Under the pieces are notes generated by a model, which made no database searches, had not been told where the DNA came from, and worked only from the letters and a program-made list of their open reading frames with translations. A DNA stretch of 64,000 bases from positions 62,001 through 126,000 of the forward strand of contig NZ_FORH01000010.1 of NCBI RefSeq assembly GCF_900113955.1, written 5' to 3'. The position numbers and the translations under genes were made by a program. Shown here in pieces: positions 17,397 through 24,977 of this stretch (within the stretch, counting starts at the first letter, position 1; the number at the start of each line of letters is the position of its first letter). The DNA is from Celeribacter neptunius (GTDB lineage Bacteria > Pseudomonadota > Alphaproteobacteria > Rhodobacterales > Rhodobacteraceae).

Positions 17397-17999
17397 TCAG
17401 ATCCTCTCTTCCAGATCGGCGAGAATCTCTTCGGCCGGGGTGCCGTAGGGCCAGGAGTCGGCAAAGCCCGCGTCGGGATCGAAGAGGAACAGATGCGACG
17501 TGTGGCCCATCGTGTAACCATCCGGCGCCGCAGCCTCTTCGACGCGTTCAAAGAAGATCGGAAACGTCTCGGATGTGGCGGCGATTTGTTCCGGCGTGCC
17601 CGTCAGCCCGATGATGCTCGCATCGAACAGCGGGACGTATTCGGCGAGTGCGGCGGGCGTGTCCCGTTCGGGGTCGATTGTTATGAAAATCGGCTGGACC
17701 TTGGCGGCATCGTCGCCCAGACCGTCCATCACCGCCGCGACCTCTGACAGGGTCGTCGGGCAGACGTCGGGACAGTTGGTGAAGCCGAAAAACACCAGCA
17801 TCCAGCGCCCCGCAAAGTCCTCCTCGGTTCGAACCATACCCTGGTGGTCCGTCAGTTCGAATTTAGCGAAAAAAGGCGGTTCGGCGTCGGTTCGGGCGCG
17901 GTCGGCACGATAGTCGGACCAGAGCAAAAGCCATACGAAGGCAAGCGCTGCCACGCCTGCCAAAACCCAAAGAAACTTCTGTGCCGATGTAAGGGACAA
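17397..17999 (-). CDS. SCO1/SenC family copper chaperone
   Basis: 200 aa with an N-terminal membrane anchor (residues 8-27). The copper motif CPDVC is in FTNCPDVCPTTLS and the distal His in YTMGHTSHLFLF. The only start upstream of the anchor is TTG at 17999; no ATG is available in frame, and the ribosome site is weak. It is the first gene after the MerR-type promoter at 18035-18065 and so leads the DsbB-DsbA-PCuAC-SCO-M23-DUF411 run. Confidence 0.85.
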   Translation of the reverse strand: MSLTSAQKFLWVLAGVAALAFVWLLLWSDYRADRARTDAEPPFFAKFELTDHQGMVRTEEDFAGRWMLVFFGFTNCPDVCPTTLSEVAAVMDGLGDDAAKVQPIFITIDPERDTPAALAEYVPLFDASIIGLTGTPEQIAATSETFPIFFERVEEAAAPDGYTMGHTSHLFLFDPDAGFADSWPYGTPAEEILADLEERI

Positions 18000-18034
18000 T
18001 CCTGTTCGCCTGTTATTGATTCTTATTGCATGTG

Positions 18035-18065
18035 CGGATACATCCTCTAGCCGCTAGAGGTTCAA
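18035..18065 (-). promoter_or_regulatory. MerR-family promoter/operator facing the SCO operon
   Basis: On the minus strand TTGAAC (18060-18065) and TATCCG (18035-18040) are 19 bp apart. The spacer holds a perfect inverted repeat, CTCTAGCGGCTAGAG. This is the best-formed Zn/Cd/Pb-type operator in the window. It lies between the SCO operon and the divergent merR gene, as expected for the regulator's own operator region. Confidence 0.82.
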
Positions 18066-18170
18066 GCACGAAATCATGGTATAGCTTGAACTCACGCGTC
18101 TGTGAATCCGACACTTGTTTATTCCGACGGCAAAACCTACACAAACTGTATCTTTTTCATGGAGGCGAAA

Positions 18171-18599
18171 ATGCTCACGATCGGTACTCTGTCAAAGAAG
18201 ACTGGCACAAAAGTGCAGACCATCCGGTACTACGAACAGATCGGACTCATGCCCGAACCTGGCAGGACCGAAGGCGGACAGAGGCGCTACGACAATGCAC
18301 AGCTCGACCGACTGTCCTTCATCCGCCATTCGCGGCAACTCGGTTTCTCGCTCGATGCGATCCGCGAGCTGCTCGACCTCAGCGACCATCCCAACCGCCC
18401 CTGCGACGAGGCAGATGCCATCGCGCGTCGCCAGCTCAAACAGGTGGAGCAGCGCATGGCCCGCCTGAAGGCGCTGCGCACGGAACTGAAACGCATGGTT
18501 CACGAATGCAGCGGCGGGCGGACGGGAGACTGCAAGGTGCTTGAGGTGTTGCGGGACCATTCGGAATGCCTGACCGAGCACGAGGAAATCGGGGCCTGA
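18171..18599 (+). CDS. MerR-family metal-responsive regulator (CadR/PbrR/ZntR type)
   Basis: 142 aa. The N-terminal winged helix (MLTIGTLSKKTGTKVQTIRY) and the dimerisation helix are typical. Metal-ligand cysteines are C78 (NRPC), C113 (HEC), C121 (GDC) and C133 (SEC), the pattern of the divalent-metal CadR/PbrR/ZntR branch rather than CueR. It is expected to activate 19-bp-spacer promoters with CTCTAG operators, four of which occur in this window. GGAGGCGAAA directly precedes the ATG at 18171, so the longer frame is not used. It is divergent from the SCO operon. Confidence 0.9.
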   Translation: MLTIGTLSKKTGTKVQTIRYYEQIGLMPEPGRTEGGQRRYDNAQLDRLSFIRHSRQLGFSLDAIRELLDLSDHPNRPCDEADAIARRQLKQVEQRMARLKALRTELKRMVHECSGGRTGDCKVLEVLRDHSECLTEHEEIGA

Positions 18600-18681
18600 A
18601 GGAATTCAGCCAACATTCCGGCTGGAACGCAGATCAGCCGCAGAAGTTAATGTGTCGTACAACACAGGCTGGAACCACAAA

Positions 18682-19281
18682 ATGGCTGCTAGACAAAATT
18701 CAATGGAGAGACGGACGCTTTGGATCGTTCTGGCGCTCAATATCGGTTTGGCCGTGGCCTTTTTCGCAACAGGCGCCTTCGGCGACTCAAGTGCCCTGAT
18801 CGCCAACGGGCTCGATAACCTCTCCGACAGCTTCGTCTACGCGATCAGCCTTTTCGCTTTGTCCCGATCCGACAAATGGAAACGCGGGGCGGCGAACGTT
18901 TCCGGCGGGCTGCTGATCCTGTTCGCCGCTGGTATCCTCTACGATGCATGGCGCCGCTACATCGGCGGGTCAGATCCGCTCGGGACGATCATGATCGCCA
19001 TGGCCCTGTTTGCGGCGGCGATCAACGCAGTCTGCGTCTGGCTGCTCGCTAAGCTCAAAGATCCGGACGTCAACATCCGCGCGGCCAACACCTTCAGTTA
19101 CAACGATTTCGCCGCGAACCTCGGAATCGTCTTGGCTGGCGGCCTCGTCGCCTGGCTGGGAACCAACTGGCCGGACCTCGTCGTCGGCGTGATTGTCGCC
19201 GGGATCGCGGCCTGGGGAGGTATCGACATTCTGCGCGACGCACACGGCGAACACCACAAAGCAGTTCATACGGGCAAATAG
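18682..19281 (+). CDS. CDF-like cation transporter without C-terminal domain
   Basis: 199 aa with six hydrophobic segments, matching the membrane part of cation diffusion facilitators. The TM2 motif reads ANGLDNLSDSF, where the usual His of HNLSD is replaced by Asp. TM5 reads SYNDFAAN, keeping the Asp. There is no cytoplasmic C-terminal domain, only a short His tail (HGEHHKAVH). It would exchange divalent metal for protons; the substituted site may shift selectivity. It follows merR by 82 bases. The ATG at 18682 is chosen over a GTG at 18652, with moderate certainty. Confidence 0.75.
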   Translation: MAARQNSMERRTLWIVLALNIGLAVAFFATGAFGDSSALIANGLDNLSDSFVYAISLFALSRSDKWKRGAANVSGGLLILFAAGILYDAWRRYIGGSDPLGTIMIAMALFAAAINAVCVWLLAKLKDPDVNIRAANTFSYNDFAANLGIVLAGGLVAWLGTNWPDLVVGVIVAGIAAWGGIDILRDAHGEHHKAVHTGK

Positions 19282-19310
19282 TTGCGGGAGATTCTTTCTG
19301 AAAGAAAGGG

Positions 19311-19341
19311 TTGAAGCTATAGTGACTATAGTAATTAGGCT
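19311..19341 (+). promoter_or_regulatory. MerR-family promoter/operator
   Basis: TTGAAG (19311-19316) and TAGGCT (19336-19341) are 19 bp apart. The spacer contains the inverted repeat CTATAGTGACTATAG, the Zn/Cd/Pb operator class. It sits 30 bases before the transglutaminase-like gene. Confidence 0.78.
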
Positions 19342-19371
19342 TGTTCCAAGACGATTCGAGGAGCGACTCCG

Positions 19372-20133
19372 TTGCAGATGACCGACCCCCTACTTGCACC
19401 CACCAAATTACTGGATTTTGATGCCGCGCCTCTTGCGCATCTAATTGAGACCCGCGGCTGGCGCGGCTTATCCGAATACGATCGGATCGGAGCTGCCTAT
19501 GATTTCGTTCGGAATGAAATCGCGTTCGGATACAATCGAGCTGACGACATCCCCGCCTCCGAGGTGCTTTCCGACGGCTACGGGCAGTGCAATACCAAAG
19601 GGACGCTCTTGATGGCGTTGCTGCGTGGTGTTGGCATTCGTTGCCGGTTGCATGGGTTTACGATCCACAAAGGCTTGCAGCGCGGTGTTGTCCCAGAGTT
19701 GGTGTATCCGCTTGCTCCGCAAGAAATTCTCCACTCATGGGTTGAGATCGAATATCAAGGTGCTTGGTTCAACCTCGAAGGCTTCATCCTGGATGACGCT
19801 TTCCTGACAGTCCTGCAAACGTCTTTCTCGGACACGGACAGTCTCTGCGGTTATGGCGCGGGCACGGATTGCCTTGGCGCGCCTCCCGTCACCTGGAACG
19901 GAGAAGATACCTACATTCAGAAATCCGGCATCGTGCAAGATTTCGGCGTGTTTGATACGCCGGACGCCTTCTATTTGTCCCATGAGCAATCCTTTGGATG
20001 GCTGCGTGGTGCCCTTTACCGTCATATCATCCGCCACTGGATGAATGCGCGCGTACGTGGTTTTCGCAGCGGTCGCCTGAAGACTGACCGACGCGCGACA
20101 CACGCGCACGCGGAGCCTGCCAATGCCACATGA
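19372..20133 (+). CDS. Transglutaminase-like cysteine peptidase-fold protein
   Basis: 253 aa, apparently cytoplasmic with no signal. The papain-like transglutaminase core shows Cys in GYGQCNTKGTLL, His in LHSWVEIEY and a following Asp/Glu-rich strand (FNLEGFILDD). The reaction is not predictable: the fold includes peptidases, transglutaminases and amidases. GAGGAG lies eight bases before a TTG at 19372 and 14 before the ATG at 19378, so either could be the start. The gene overlaps the downstream CDF pump by 11 bases and shares a MerR-type promoter with it, implying a role in metal stress. Confidence 0.72.
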   Translation: MQMTDPLLAPTKLLDFDAAPLAHLIETRGWRGLSEYDRIGAAYDFVRNEIAFGYNRADDIPASEVLSDGYGQCNTKGTLLMALLRGVGIRCRLHGFTIHKGLQRGVVPELVYPLAPQEILHSWVEIEYQGAWFNLEGFILDDAFLTVLQTSFSDTDSLCGYGAGTDCLGAPPVTWNGEDTYIQKSGIVQDFGVFDTPDAFYLSHEQSFGWLRGALYRHIIRHWMNARVRGFRSGRLKTDRRATHAHAEPANAT

Positions 20134-21088
20134 CCACGGGCACGCGCCTATCGATCCGAATTCTGGGGACCGGCGGGTTGCCATCGCCATCTGGGCAAAC
20201 GGGCTACTTACCGTTGCGCAAGTCGTCGGGGGCATATTCTCGGGCAGTCTGGCACTGATCGCCGATGCGCTGCACAACTTTTCCGATATGGCCTCGCTTG
20301 TCATTGCCTTCGCCGCACGCAAGATCGCGCGCCGCCCGGCCGATGAACGCATGACCTTCGGCTATGGCCGGGTCGAAATCGTGGCGGCCCTGATCAACTA
20401 CACCACCCTCATCGTGATCGGCTTCTATCTGATCTACGAAGGTGGCATGCGCATGATTGATCCACCCGAAGTCATGGGGTGGACCGTCGTCATTCTCGGT
20501 GGAATTGCGCTTGTGGTCGACACGCTGACCGCAATGCTGACCTATTCGATGCAGAAGGGCAGCGTGAACATCCGCGCGCTTTTCCTGCATAACCTGTCGG
20601 ACGCGCTTGCTTCGGTCGCGGTTATCGTCGGTGGGTCGCTGATCATCCTTTACGACATGCGTTGGGTCGATCCTGCCATCACCATCGGCATCGCGATCTA
20701 CATCCTGTATCTGTCTTTCACTGAAATAGGCGGCCCAATCCGAACCCTGATGCTCGGGAGCCCGCCGGACATCGACAACGAGGCCGTCGTCGAAGCGATG
20801 CGGAAAGTCGAAGGCGTCGCCGACGTCCACTACGTCCATCTCTGGCAAATGCAAGAGCACGAGGCTGCGCTCGACTGCCATGTCGTCGTGGCAGCCGAGG
20901 GCTGGTCGAAGATCGAAGAGATCAAGAGCGCGATCAAGAAGCGGCTGAAGGAAGAGTTCGGCATCAGCCATTCCAGTCTCGAATTTGAGCATGAGGATCG
21001 CGCTCATCAGAACGCCGATCTCTACGGTCACGGCAACGCAAGTGAAAAGGAGAAGACCAATGTTCAAGGAAACGCTGACCGAGCATGA
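20123..21088 (+). CDS. CDF-family Zn/Cd/Co efflux transporter (CzcD/ZitB-like)
   Basis: 321 aa. An N-terminal His patch (MPHDHGHAP), six transmembrane segments and the canonical metal motifs DALHNFSDMASL (TM2) and LFLHNLSDALAS (TM5) are present, followed by a full cytoplasmic C-terminal domain (VEGVADVHYVHLWQM). It exports divalent metal by proton antiport. It is the second gene behind the MerR promoter at 19311. Its last codons overlap the start of the decayed SCO gene. Confidence 0.92.
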   Translation: MPHDHGHAPIDPNSGDRRVAIAIWANGLLTVAQVVGGIFSGSLALIADALHNFSDMASLVIAFAARKIARRPADERMTFGYGRVEIVAALINYTTLIVIGFYLIYEGGMRMIDPPEVMGWTVVILGGIALVVDTLTAMLTYSMQKGSVNIRALFLHNLSDALASVAVIVGGSLIILYDMRWVDPAITIGIAIYILYLSFTEIGGPIRTLMLGSPPDIDNEAVVEAMRKVEGVADVHYVHLWQMQEHEAALDCHVVVAAEGWSKIEEIKSAIKKRLKEEFGISHSSLEFEHEDRAHQNADLYGHGNASEKEKTNVQGNADRA

Positions 21089-21430
21089 TGATGTCATCGG
21101 GCTCGTCTGCGCGATTACGCGGACCGGCATGGGCTCGATCCGAGCAACTGGGTCATTCTGACCAAACGATCCGATCAGGCAAATGACGCGACGCGCCTTC
21201 TGGCGCGGGAATATGGGCTGGAGTTCACGATGACCGCCGACAGCGACATGATGATGCACGGAGCGGTCACCCATGTCGTGGACATCGGCGGGCGGTTCGC
21301 TGCAAAATTCCATGGCATGGACTTCAAGAACGTGAACCTGATCCTCTATGTCAGCGAGTTGATCAACAACGCCCAGCATCGACGCCGGGAGCCCAACTGG
21401 TGGGACCGGCTGACAGGTGTGTTTCAATGA
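21060..21430 (+). pseudogene. SCO-family protein remnant (internal deletion plus frameshift)
   Basis: A good ribosome site (AAAGGAGAAG) and ATG at 21060 begin a frame that stops at 21159-21161. A second frame from about 21113 to 21430 encodes the C-terminal half of a SCO-like protein, with DYADRHGLDPSNW, REYGLEFTMT and THVVDIGG. The CxxxC copper motif region is missing. An internal deletion with frameshift has left only start and end. The stop still overlaps the next gene (ATGA), showing it was once an ordinary operon member. Confidence 0.72.
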
Positions 21431-21918
21431 GTGTCGTCGCGACTGGCGTCAGGCTGTCCTCGACAGACGGAGTTTCCCTGACAGCTCTGCGTCGGTATTT
21501 TGCGGTGATCATCCCGGCCAACTTGATCTGGGAGTTCGCGCATATGCCGCTCTACACGATCTGGAACGAGGGCACTTGGGGTGAGATTGTCTTCGCAGCC
21601 GTCCATTGCACGGGTGGCGATATCCTGATCGCCATGAGCGCGCTGATGCTTGCCCTCATGCTGTCGGGCCGGGGCTGGCCCCTGGTCGCCTCGACGCGGC
21701 GGTCTGTGACCGTCCTGACGGTGGTGTTCGGGCTCGGATACACGCTGTTCAGCGAATGGCTCAACATCGTGATCCGCGCGGCCTGGGCCTATTCGGACCT
21801 GATGCCGATCATTCCGATCCTCGATGCGGGCCTGTCACCTGTGTTGCAATGGATCGTGATACCGCTGGTCGCGTTCTGGTGGGTCTGGCGGCCTTTCAAC
21901 AACGATCGTGATGTATGA
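21427..21918 (+). CDS. Multi-pass membrane protein, unknown function
   Basis: 163 aa from ATG 21427, with about four hydrophobic segments and conserved-looking polar residues inside them (NLIWEFAHMPLY, HCTGGDILIAM, LFSEWLNI). No family recognised. It is coupled by overlap to the SCO remnant upstream and to ccdA downstream, so it probably works with periplasmic copper or thiol proteins. Confidence 0.65.
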   Translation: MSVVATGVRLSSTDGVSLTALRRYFAVIIPANLIWEFAHMPLYTIWNEGTWGEIVFAAVHCTGGDILIAMSALMLALMLSGRGWPLVASTRRSVTVLTVVFGLGYTLFSEWLNIVIRAAWAYSDLMPIIPILDAGLSPVLQWIVIPLVAFWWVWRPFNNDRDV

Positions 21919-22655
21919 TGGATATTTCCGGCATCGGCATCTTCGCGGCCTTCCTGGCGGGTGCCATTTCGTTCCTGTCGCCCTGTGTCCTGCCACTGGT
22001 GCCTGGCTACGTCTCGTACATCGCAGGGCAACCAGATTTGCGCACGACGCGGTCGGTCGGCTTGCGGGCGCGCGCCGGGGCGCTCGGGTTGAGTGCCTGC
22101 TTTGTCCTGGGCTTTTCGACGGTCTTCGTCGCCCTCGGGGCCCGGGCCAGCGCGCTCGGATCCCTGCTGCTGACATGGCGCACCGAGCTAAACTATCTCG
22201 GCGGCGCGATCATCATTCTGTTCGGACTGGTCATGCTGGGTGTCTTTCGTCTCAATGCGTTCTCGCGCGATACCCGTTTCAATCTCGACATTCCCGGCGG
22301 TCGCCCGTTTGGGGCCTACGTGCTGGGACTGGCCTTCGCCTTTGGCTGGACACCTTGCATCGGTCCGATCCTCGGCGCAATCCTGACGCTCAGTTCGACC
22401 TCCGGCGGCATGTCGGACGGCATCTGGCTGCTGTCGATCTATTCCGCTGGACTGGGGGTGCCTTTCCTGCTGGCCGCGCTCTTCACCGACGCCATCGCCG
22501 CGCGGGTAAGGCAGATCGGCAAAGCCGGTCGCTGGCTCTACAAGGGCGCGGGTGTTGCCATGATCATCATGGGAGTTGCCATCATGACCGGGCAATTGTC
22601 ACGGTTTGCCTATTGGCTGCTGGGGACGTTTCCCTTTCTCGCGACGATCGGGTGA
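21915..22655 (+). CDS. ccdA: CcdA-type thiol:disulfide interchange membrane protein
   Basis: 246 aa with six transmembrane helices. The two redox cysteines sit in LSPCVLPLVP (first helix) and GWTPCIGPILG (fourth helix), the CcdA/DsbD signature. It carries reducing equivalents from thioredoxin across the membrane to periplasmic partners such as CcmG or SCO. It overlaps the upstream gene by ATGA and is the last gene of this plus-strand run. Confidence 0.92.
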   Translation: MMDISGIGIFAAFLAGAISFLSPCVLPLVPGYVSYIAGQPDLRTTRSVGLRARAGALGLSACFVLGFSTVFVALGARASALGSLLLTWRTELNYLGGAIIILFGLVMLGVFRLNAFSRDTRFNLDIPGGRPFGAYVLGLAFAFGWTPCIGPILGAILTLSSTSGGMSDGIWLLSIYSAGLGVPFLLAALFTDAIAARVRQIGKAGRWLYKGAGVAMIIMGVAIMTGQLSRFAYWLLGTFPFLATIG

Positions 22656-22755
22656 CGAATCTCGAACCAGCTCTAGGTGTGATGGCTGCAGTGTAGGGAT
22701 TATCTCCGCCAATCAATGTCATCCACGCCGCGCCTCTGTAGAGGTCGCGGTGCCG

Positions 22756-23520
22756 TCAGCCGATCAGGTAGACCCGGATCGGCATCCAGATACCCATGAC
22801 CATCATCATCAGGTTCTCGGTGAGCGAGACAAAACCGAGCGGCACCTTGCTGTCGCCCCCGACGCAGGCGCATTTCAGCTCGCGCTTGTCGATATAGACC
22901 GCCTTGAAGACCGAAACCGCGCCGACGGTGCCGATGAACAAGGCCACGGGTGCCGACAGCCAGGTGAGCGCCCCTGCGACCATGAGGATACCGGCGAAGG
23001 CCTCTCCGAAGGGATAGAGATAGCCGTAGCGCACCCAGCGGTGCGCCAGCAGGTCGTAATTTAGGAACATGGTCGAAAAGCTTTCGACATCCTGAAGTTT
23101 CTGCACTGCAAGCAAGCACATCGAGATCGAGATGAACCATTCCAGCGCGCGCAGGCTGAGGATGGTTCCAAAGCTGTACCATGACAAGCCGAGCGCCATC
23201 AAAAACGCGACGGCAAAGATCGCGATCACCGGTTGATAGGAGGTGTCCGAGCGTTCGCTTTCCGGTGCGTCAAGGCCGAAATGGACCCGCAGATCGTCAT
23301 AGCCGCCGATGCGCTTGTCGCCGATCCAGGTCTGCGGCGTGGTCTCGACCCCGTGATTTTCCATGAAAGCATCAGTTTCCTCGCGTGTCGTCAGGTGGTG
23401 ATCCTCGACCTCGTACCCTTCCCGTTCGAGCAGGTCTTTGGACTTGAGACCATAAGGGCAAAGGTGATCCAGCATGACCATCCGGTAGAGTTGGGCTGTT
23501 TTCGATGCGTCTTTCGGCAT
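22756..23520 (-). CDS. Glutaredoxin-MauE (DoxX-like) fusion protein
   Basis: 254 aa. Residues about 10-90 form a glutaredoxin-like domain (DHLCPYGLKSKDLL then TTPQTWIGDKRIGGYDDL). Residues about 105-254 form a four-helix MauE-like membrane domain with a KCACVGG cysteine motif near the end. The fusion suggests electron transfer from cytosolic thiols to a membrane redox centre. GGAGGAAACACC precedes MPKDAS at 23520 and sets the start. It lies 22 bases after the DUF305-like gene and reads in the same direction as copA-cueR. Confidence 0.82.
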   Translation of the reverse strand: MPKDASKTAQLYRMVMLDHLCPYGLKSKDLLEREGYEVEDHHLTTREETDAFMENHGVETTPQTWIGDKRIGGYDDLRVHFGLDAPESERSDTSYQPVIAIFAVAFLMALGLSWYSFGTILSLRALEWFISISMCLLAVQKLQDVESFSTMFLNYDLLAHRWVRYGYLYPFGEAFAGILMVAGALTWLSAPVALFIGTVGAVSVFKAVYIDKRELKCACVGGDSKVPLGFVSLTENLMMMVMGIWMPIRVYLIG

Positions 23521-23542
23521 GGTGTTTCCTCCAGTTTCTGGT

Positions 23543-24415
23543 TCAGGCACCGCAACCGTAATGTCCGCGATACCCTGCACGCAGACCGGGCCCAAGTTCG
23601 AGAACGAGATCGGCGTCCTGCATTTCGCCACTATTTGCGGCCAATGTGCCGGTTCCGCTCGGCGCGCTCAACGCCACTGTCATGCCTTCCTTGCCCCAAG
23701 TGCTTCCGGCGTCGCCAGCCTCCAGCCGCACCAGATCGCCGCTGATCTTGGCGAGAGCTACACTCCCACCGTCGATGCGGCCCACCGCCAGCGCAGGCCT
23801 GCTTGTGGTGGTGTAGGTGAACGTGCACGCCGCGCCGTCCGGGAAGAGTTGTGCGATGTCCTCCCGGGTCAGGAATTCAAGATCGAGAATGGTGATCTCC
23901 GCCGTGGACAGCGCCTCGTCAAGGCTCACGATCTGCGCCGGTCCGCTTTCTGACTGTGCCGGACTGTCACCATTGGCGTCGATATCGTTCACCAGATAAC
24001 GCATCTCGGCGATTTCCTTGTCCTGCGCATAGATGATCTCATCCGCCAACTTGCGCACGCGCGGGTCCGAGATATCGGCGCGGCTGGAGGTCATGATCGC
24101 GATCGAGTGGTGCGGGATCATTGCCCGCATGTAGCTGGTGTCGCCCACCGTCACCTGGCTGCGGACCAGCCAGAGCGAGGCGGCAAAGACCACAGCGGCA
24201 CCGATGAAGATGGCGGCGTTAGCCGTCTTGCTGGAATACATCGACAGCATGAAGCCCAGCATGATGATCGCCATGGTGGCACCCATCAGGAGAGCCATGT
24301 AGACCCGCGTTTCCGACCAGAACACATGCGTCCAGAGGTAGGTATTGAGATACATCAGACCGAACATGACGACGGTAGATGTCGCGATCATCGCGAAAAA
24401 GCGGCCATATGACAT
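23543..24415 (-). CDS. Membrane-anchored DUF305-like protein with extra C-terminal domain
   Basis: 290 aa. Three or four N-terminal transmembrane segments are followed by a DUF305 core (YMRAMIPHHSIAIM, with the diagnostic His pair, then EIIYAQDKEIAEM). A second extracytoplasmic domain of about 110 residues ends in LGPGLRAGYRGHYGCG; I recall this as similar to DUF6692, with low certainty. DUF305 proteins are common in copper clusters and bind metal through the HH motif. The gene sits downstream of cueR. Confidence 0.78.
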   Translation of the reverse strand: MSYGRFFAMIATSTVVMFGLMYLNTYLWTHVFWSETRVYMALLMGATMAIIMLGFMLSMYSSKTANAAIFIGAAVVFAASLWLVRSQVTVGDTSYMRAMIPHHSIAIMTSSRADISDPRVRKLADEIIYAQDKEIAEMRYLVNDIDANGDSPAQSESGPAQIVSLDEALSTAEITILDLEFLTREDIAQLFPDGAACTFTYTTTSRPALAVGRIDGGSVALAKISGDLVRLEAGDAGSTWGKEGMTVALSAPSGTGTLAANSGEMQDADLVLELGPGLRAGYRGHYGCGA

Positions 24416-24450
24416 GAAGTTGTCCTCTCTCGAAATCGTGAAGTATAGAG

Positions 24451-24481
24451 GTAGAACAACTTTCCCGCGCTGGAATGTTCC
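24451..24481 (-). promoter_or_regulatory. Possible weak CueR-type operator upstream of the DUF305-like gene
   Basis: The inverted repeat TTCCAGCGCGGGAA lies at the position where the copA and scsB-like promoters have their CueR operator. The flanking -35 (GGAACA) and -10 (TTCTAC) matches are poor, so promoter activity is uncertain. Confidence 0.4.
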
Positions 24482-24538
24482 GAAAAAGCTGCAGCCAGTC
24501 GCACCTTATGGGTGGCGCTGCCCGCTGCGGGACATATC

Positions 24539-24958
24539 TTAATCCGCTGCCCTGGCGGTCCGGGTCTTATCCTCTTCCATAGCCAGATCTGCGAGAATCG
24601 GACAATCAGGCCTGTGATCGCCAGCGCAGGCATCGACAAGGTGCGACAGCGTCGCGCGCATCTCGGTCAGTTCTGCGATTTTCCGGTCGATCCGGTCGAG
24701 GTGTTCTTCGGCGATCTGCTTGACCTCGGCGCTGGCGCGGTCGGTGTCGGCATAGAGTTTCAGCAGGCTCCGGCAGTCCTCGATGGTGAAGCCCAAGGCG
24801 CGCGCCCGGCCGAGAAACGCCAGCTTGTGGACGTCGCTCTGCCGAAAGCTGCGATAACCGTTGGCACTGCGCAGCGGCTCGACCAGCCCGATGTCCTCGT
24901 AGTAGCGAATGGTCTTCGCGGGAAGGCCGGACATGTCGGCCACGTCTCCGATGTTCAT
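24539..24958 (-). CDS. cueR: CueR/HmrR copper-responsive MerR-family regulator
   Basis: 139 aa. A winged-helix DNA-binding domain (MNIGDVADMSGLPAKTIRYY) and coiled-coil dimer helix are followed by the metal loop with C111 and C119 (ACAGDHRPDCPIL), the two-cysteine Cu(I) site that separates CueR from the divalent-metal sensors. It is expected to activate the TTGACCTTCC-type promoters upstream of copA, copZ, the second copper ATPase and the DsbD-like operon. It lies 19 bases downstream of copA, in the same orientation. Confidence 0.92.
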   Translation of the reverse strand: MNIGDVADMSGLPAKTIRYYEDIGLVEPLRSANGYRSFRQSDVHKLAFLGRARALGFTIEDCRSLLKLYADTDRASAEVKQIAEEHLDRIDRKIAELTEMRATLSHLVDACAGDHRPDCPILADLAMEEDKTRTARAAD

Positions 24959-24977
24959 GATAGTTTCCTCCTTGAGC

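Noticed and set aside
22656-22755. Possible strong terminator between ccdA and the glutaredoxin gene
   Set aside because: CCTCTGTAGAGG forms only a short stem and no T-run follows; not enough to call.
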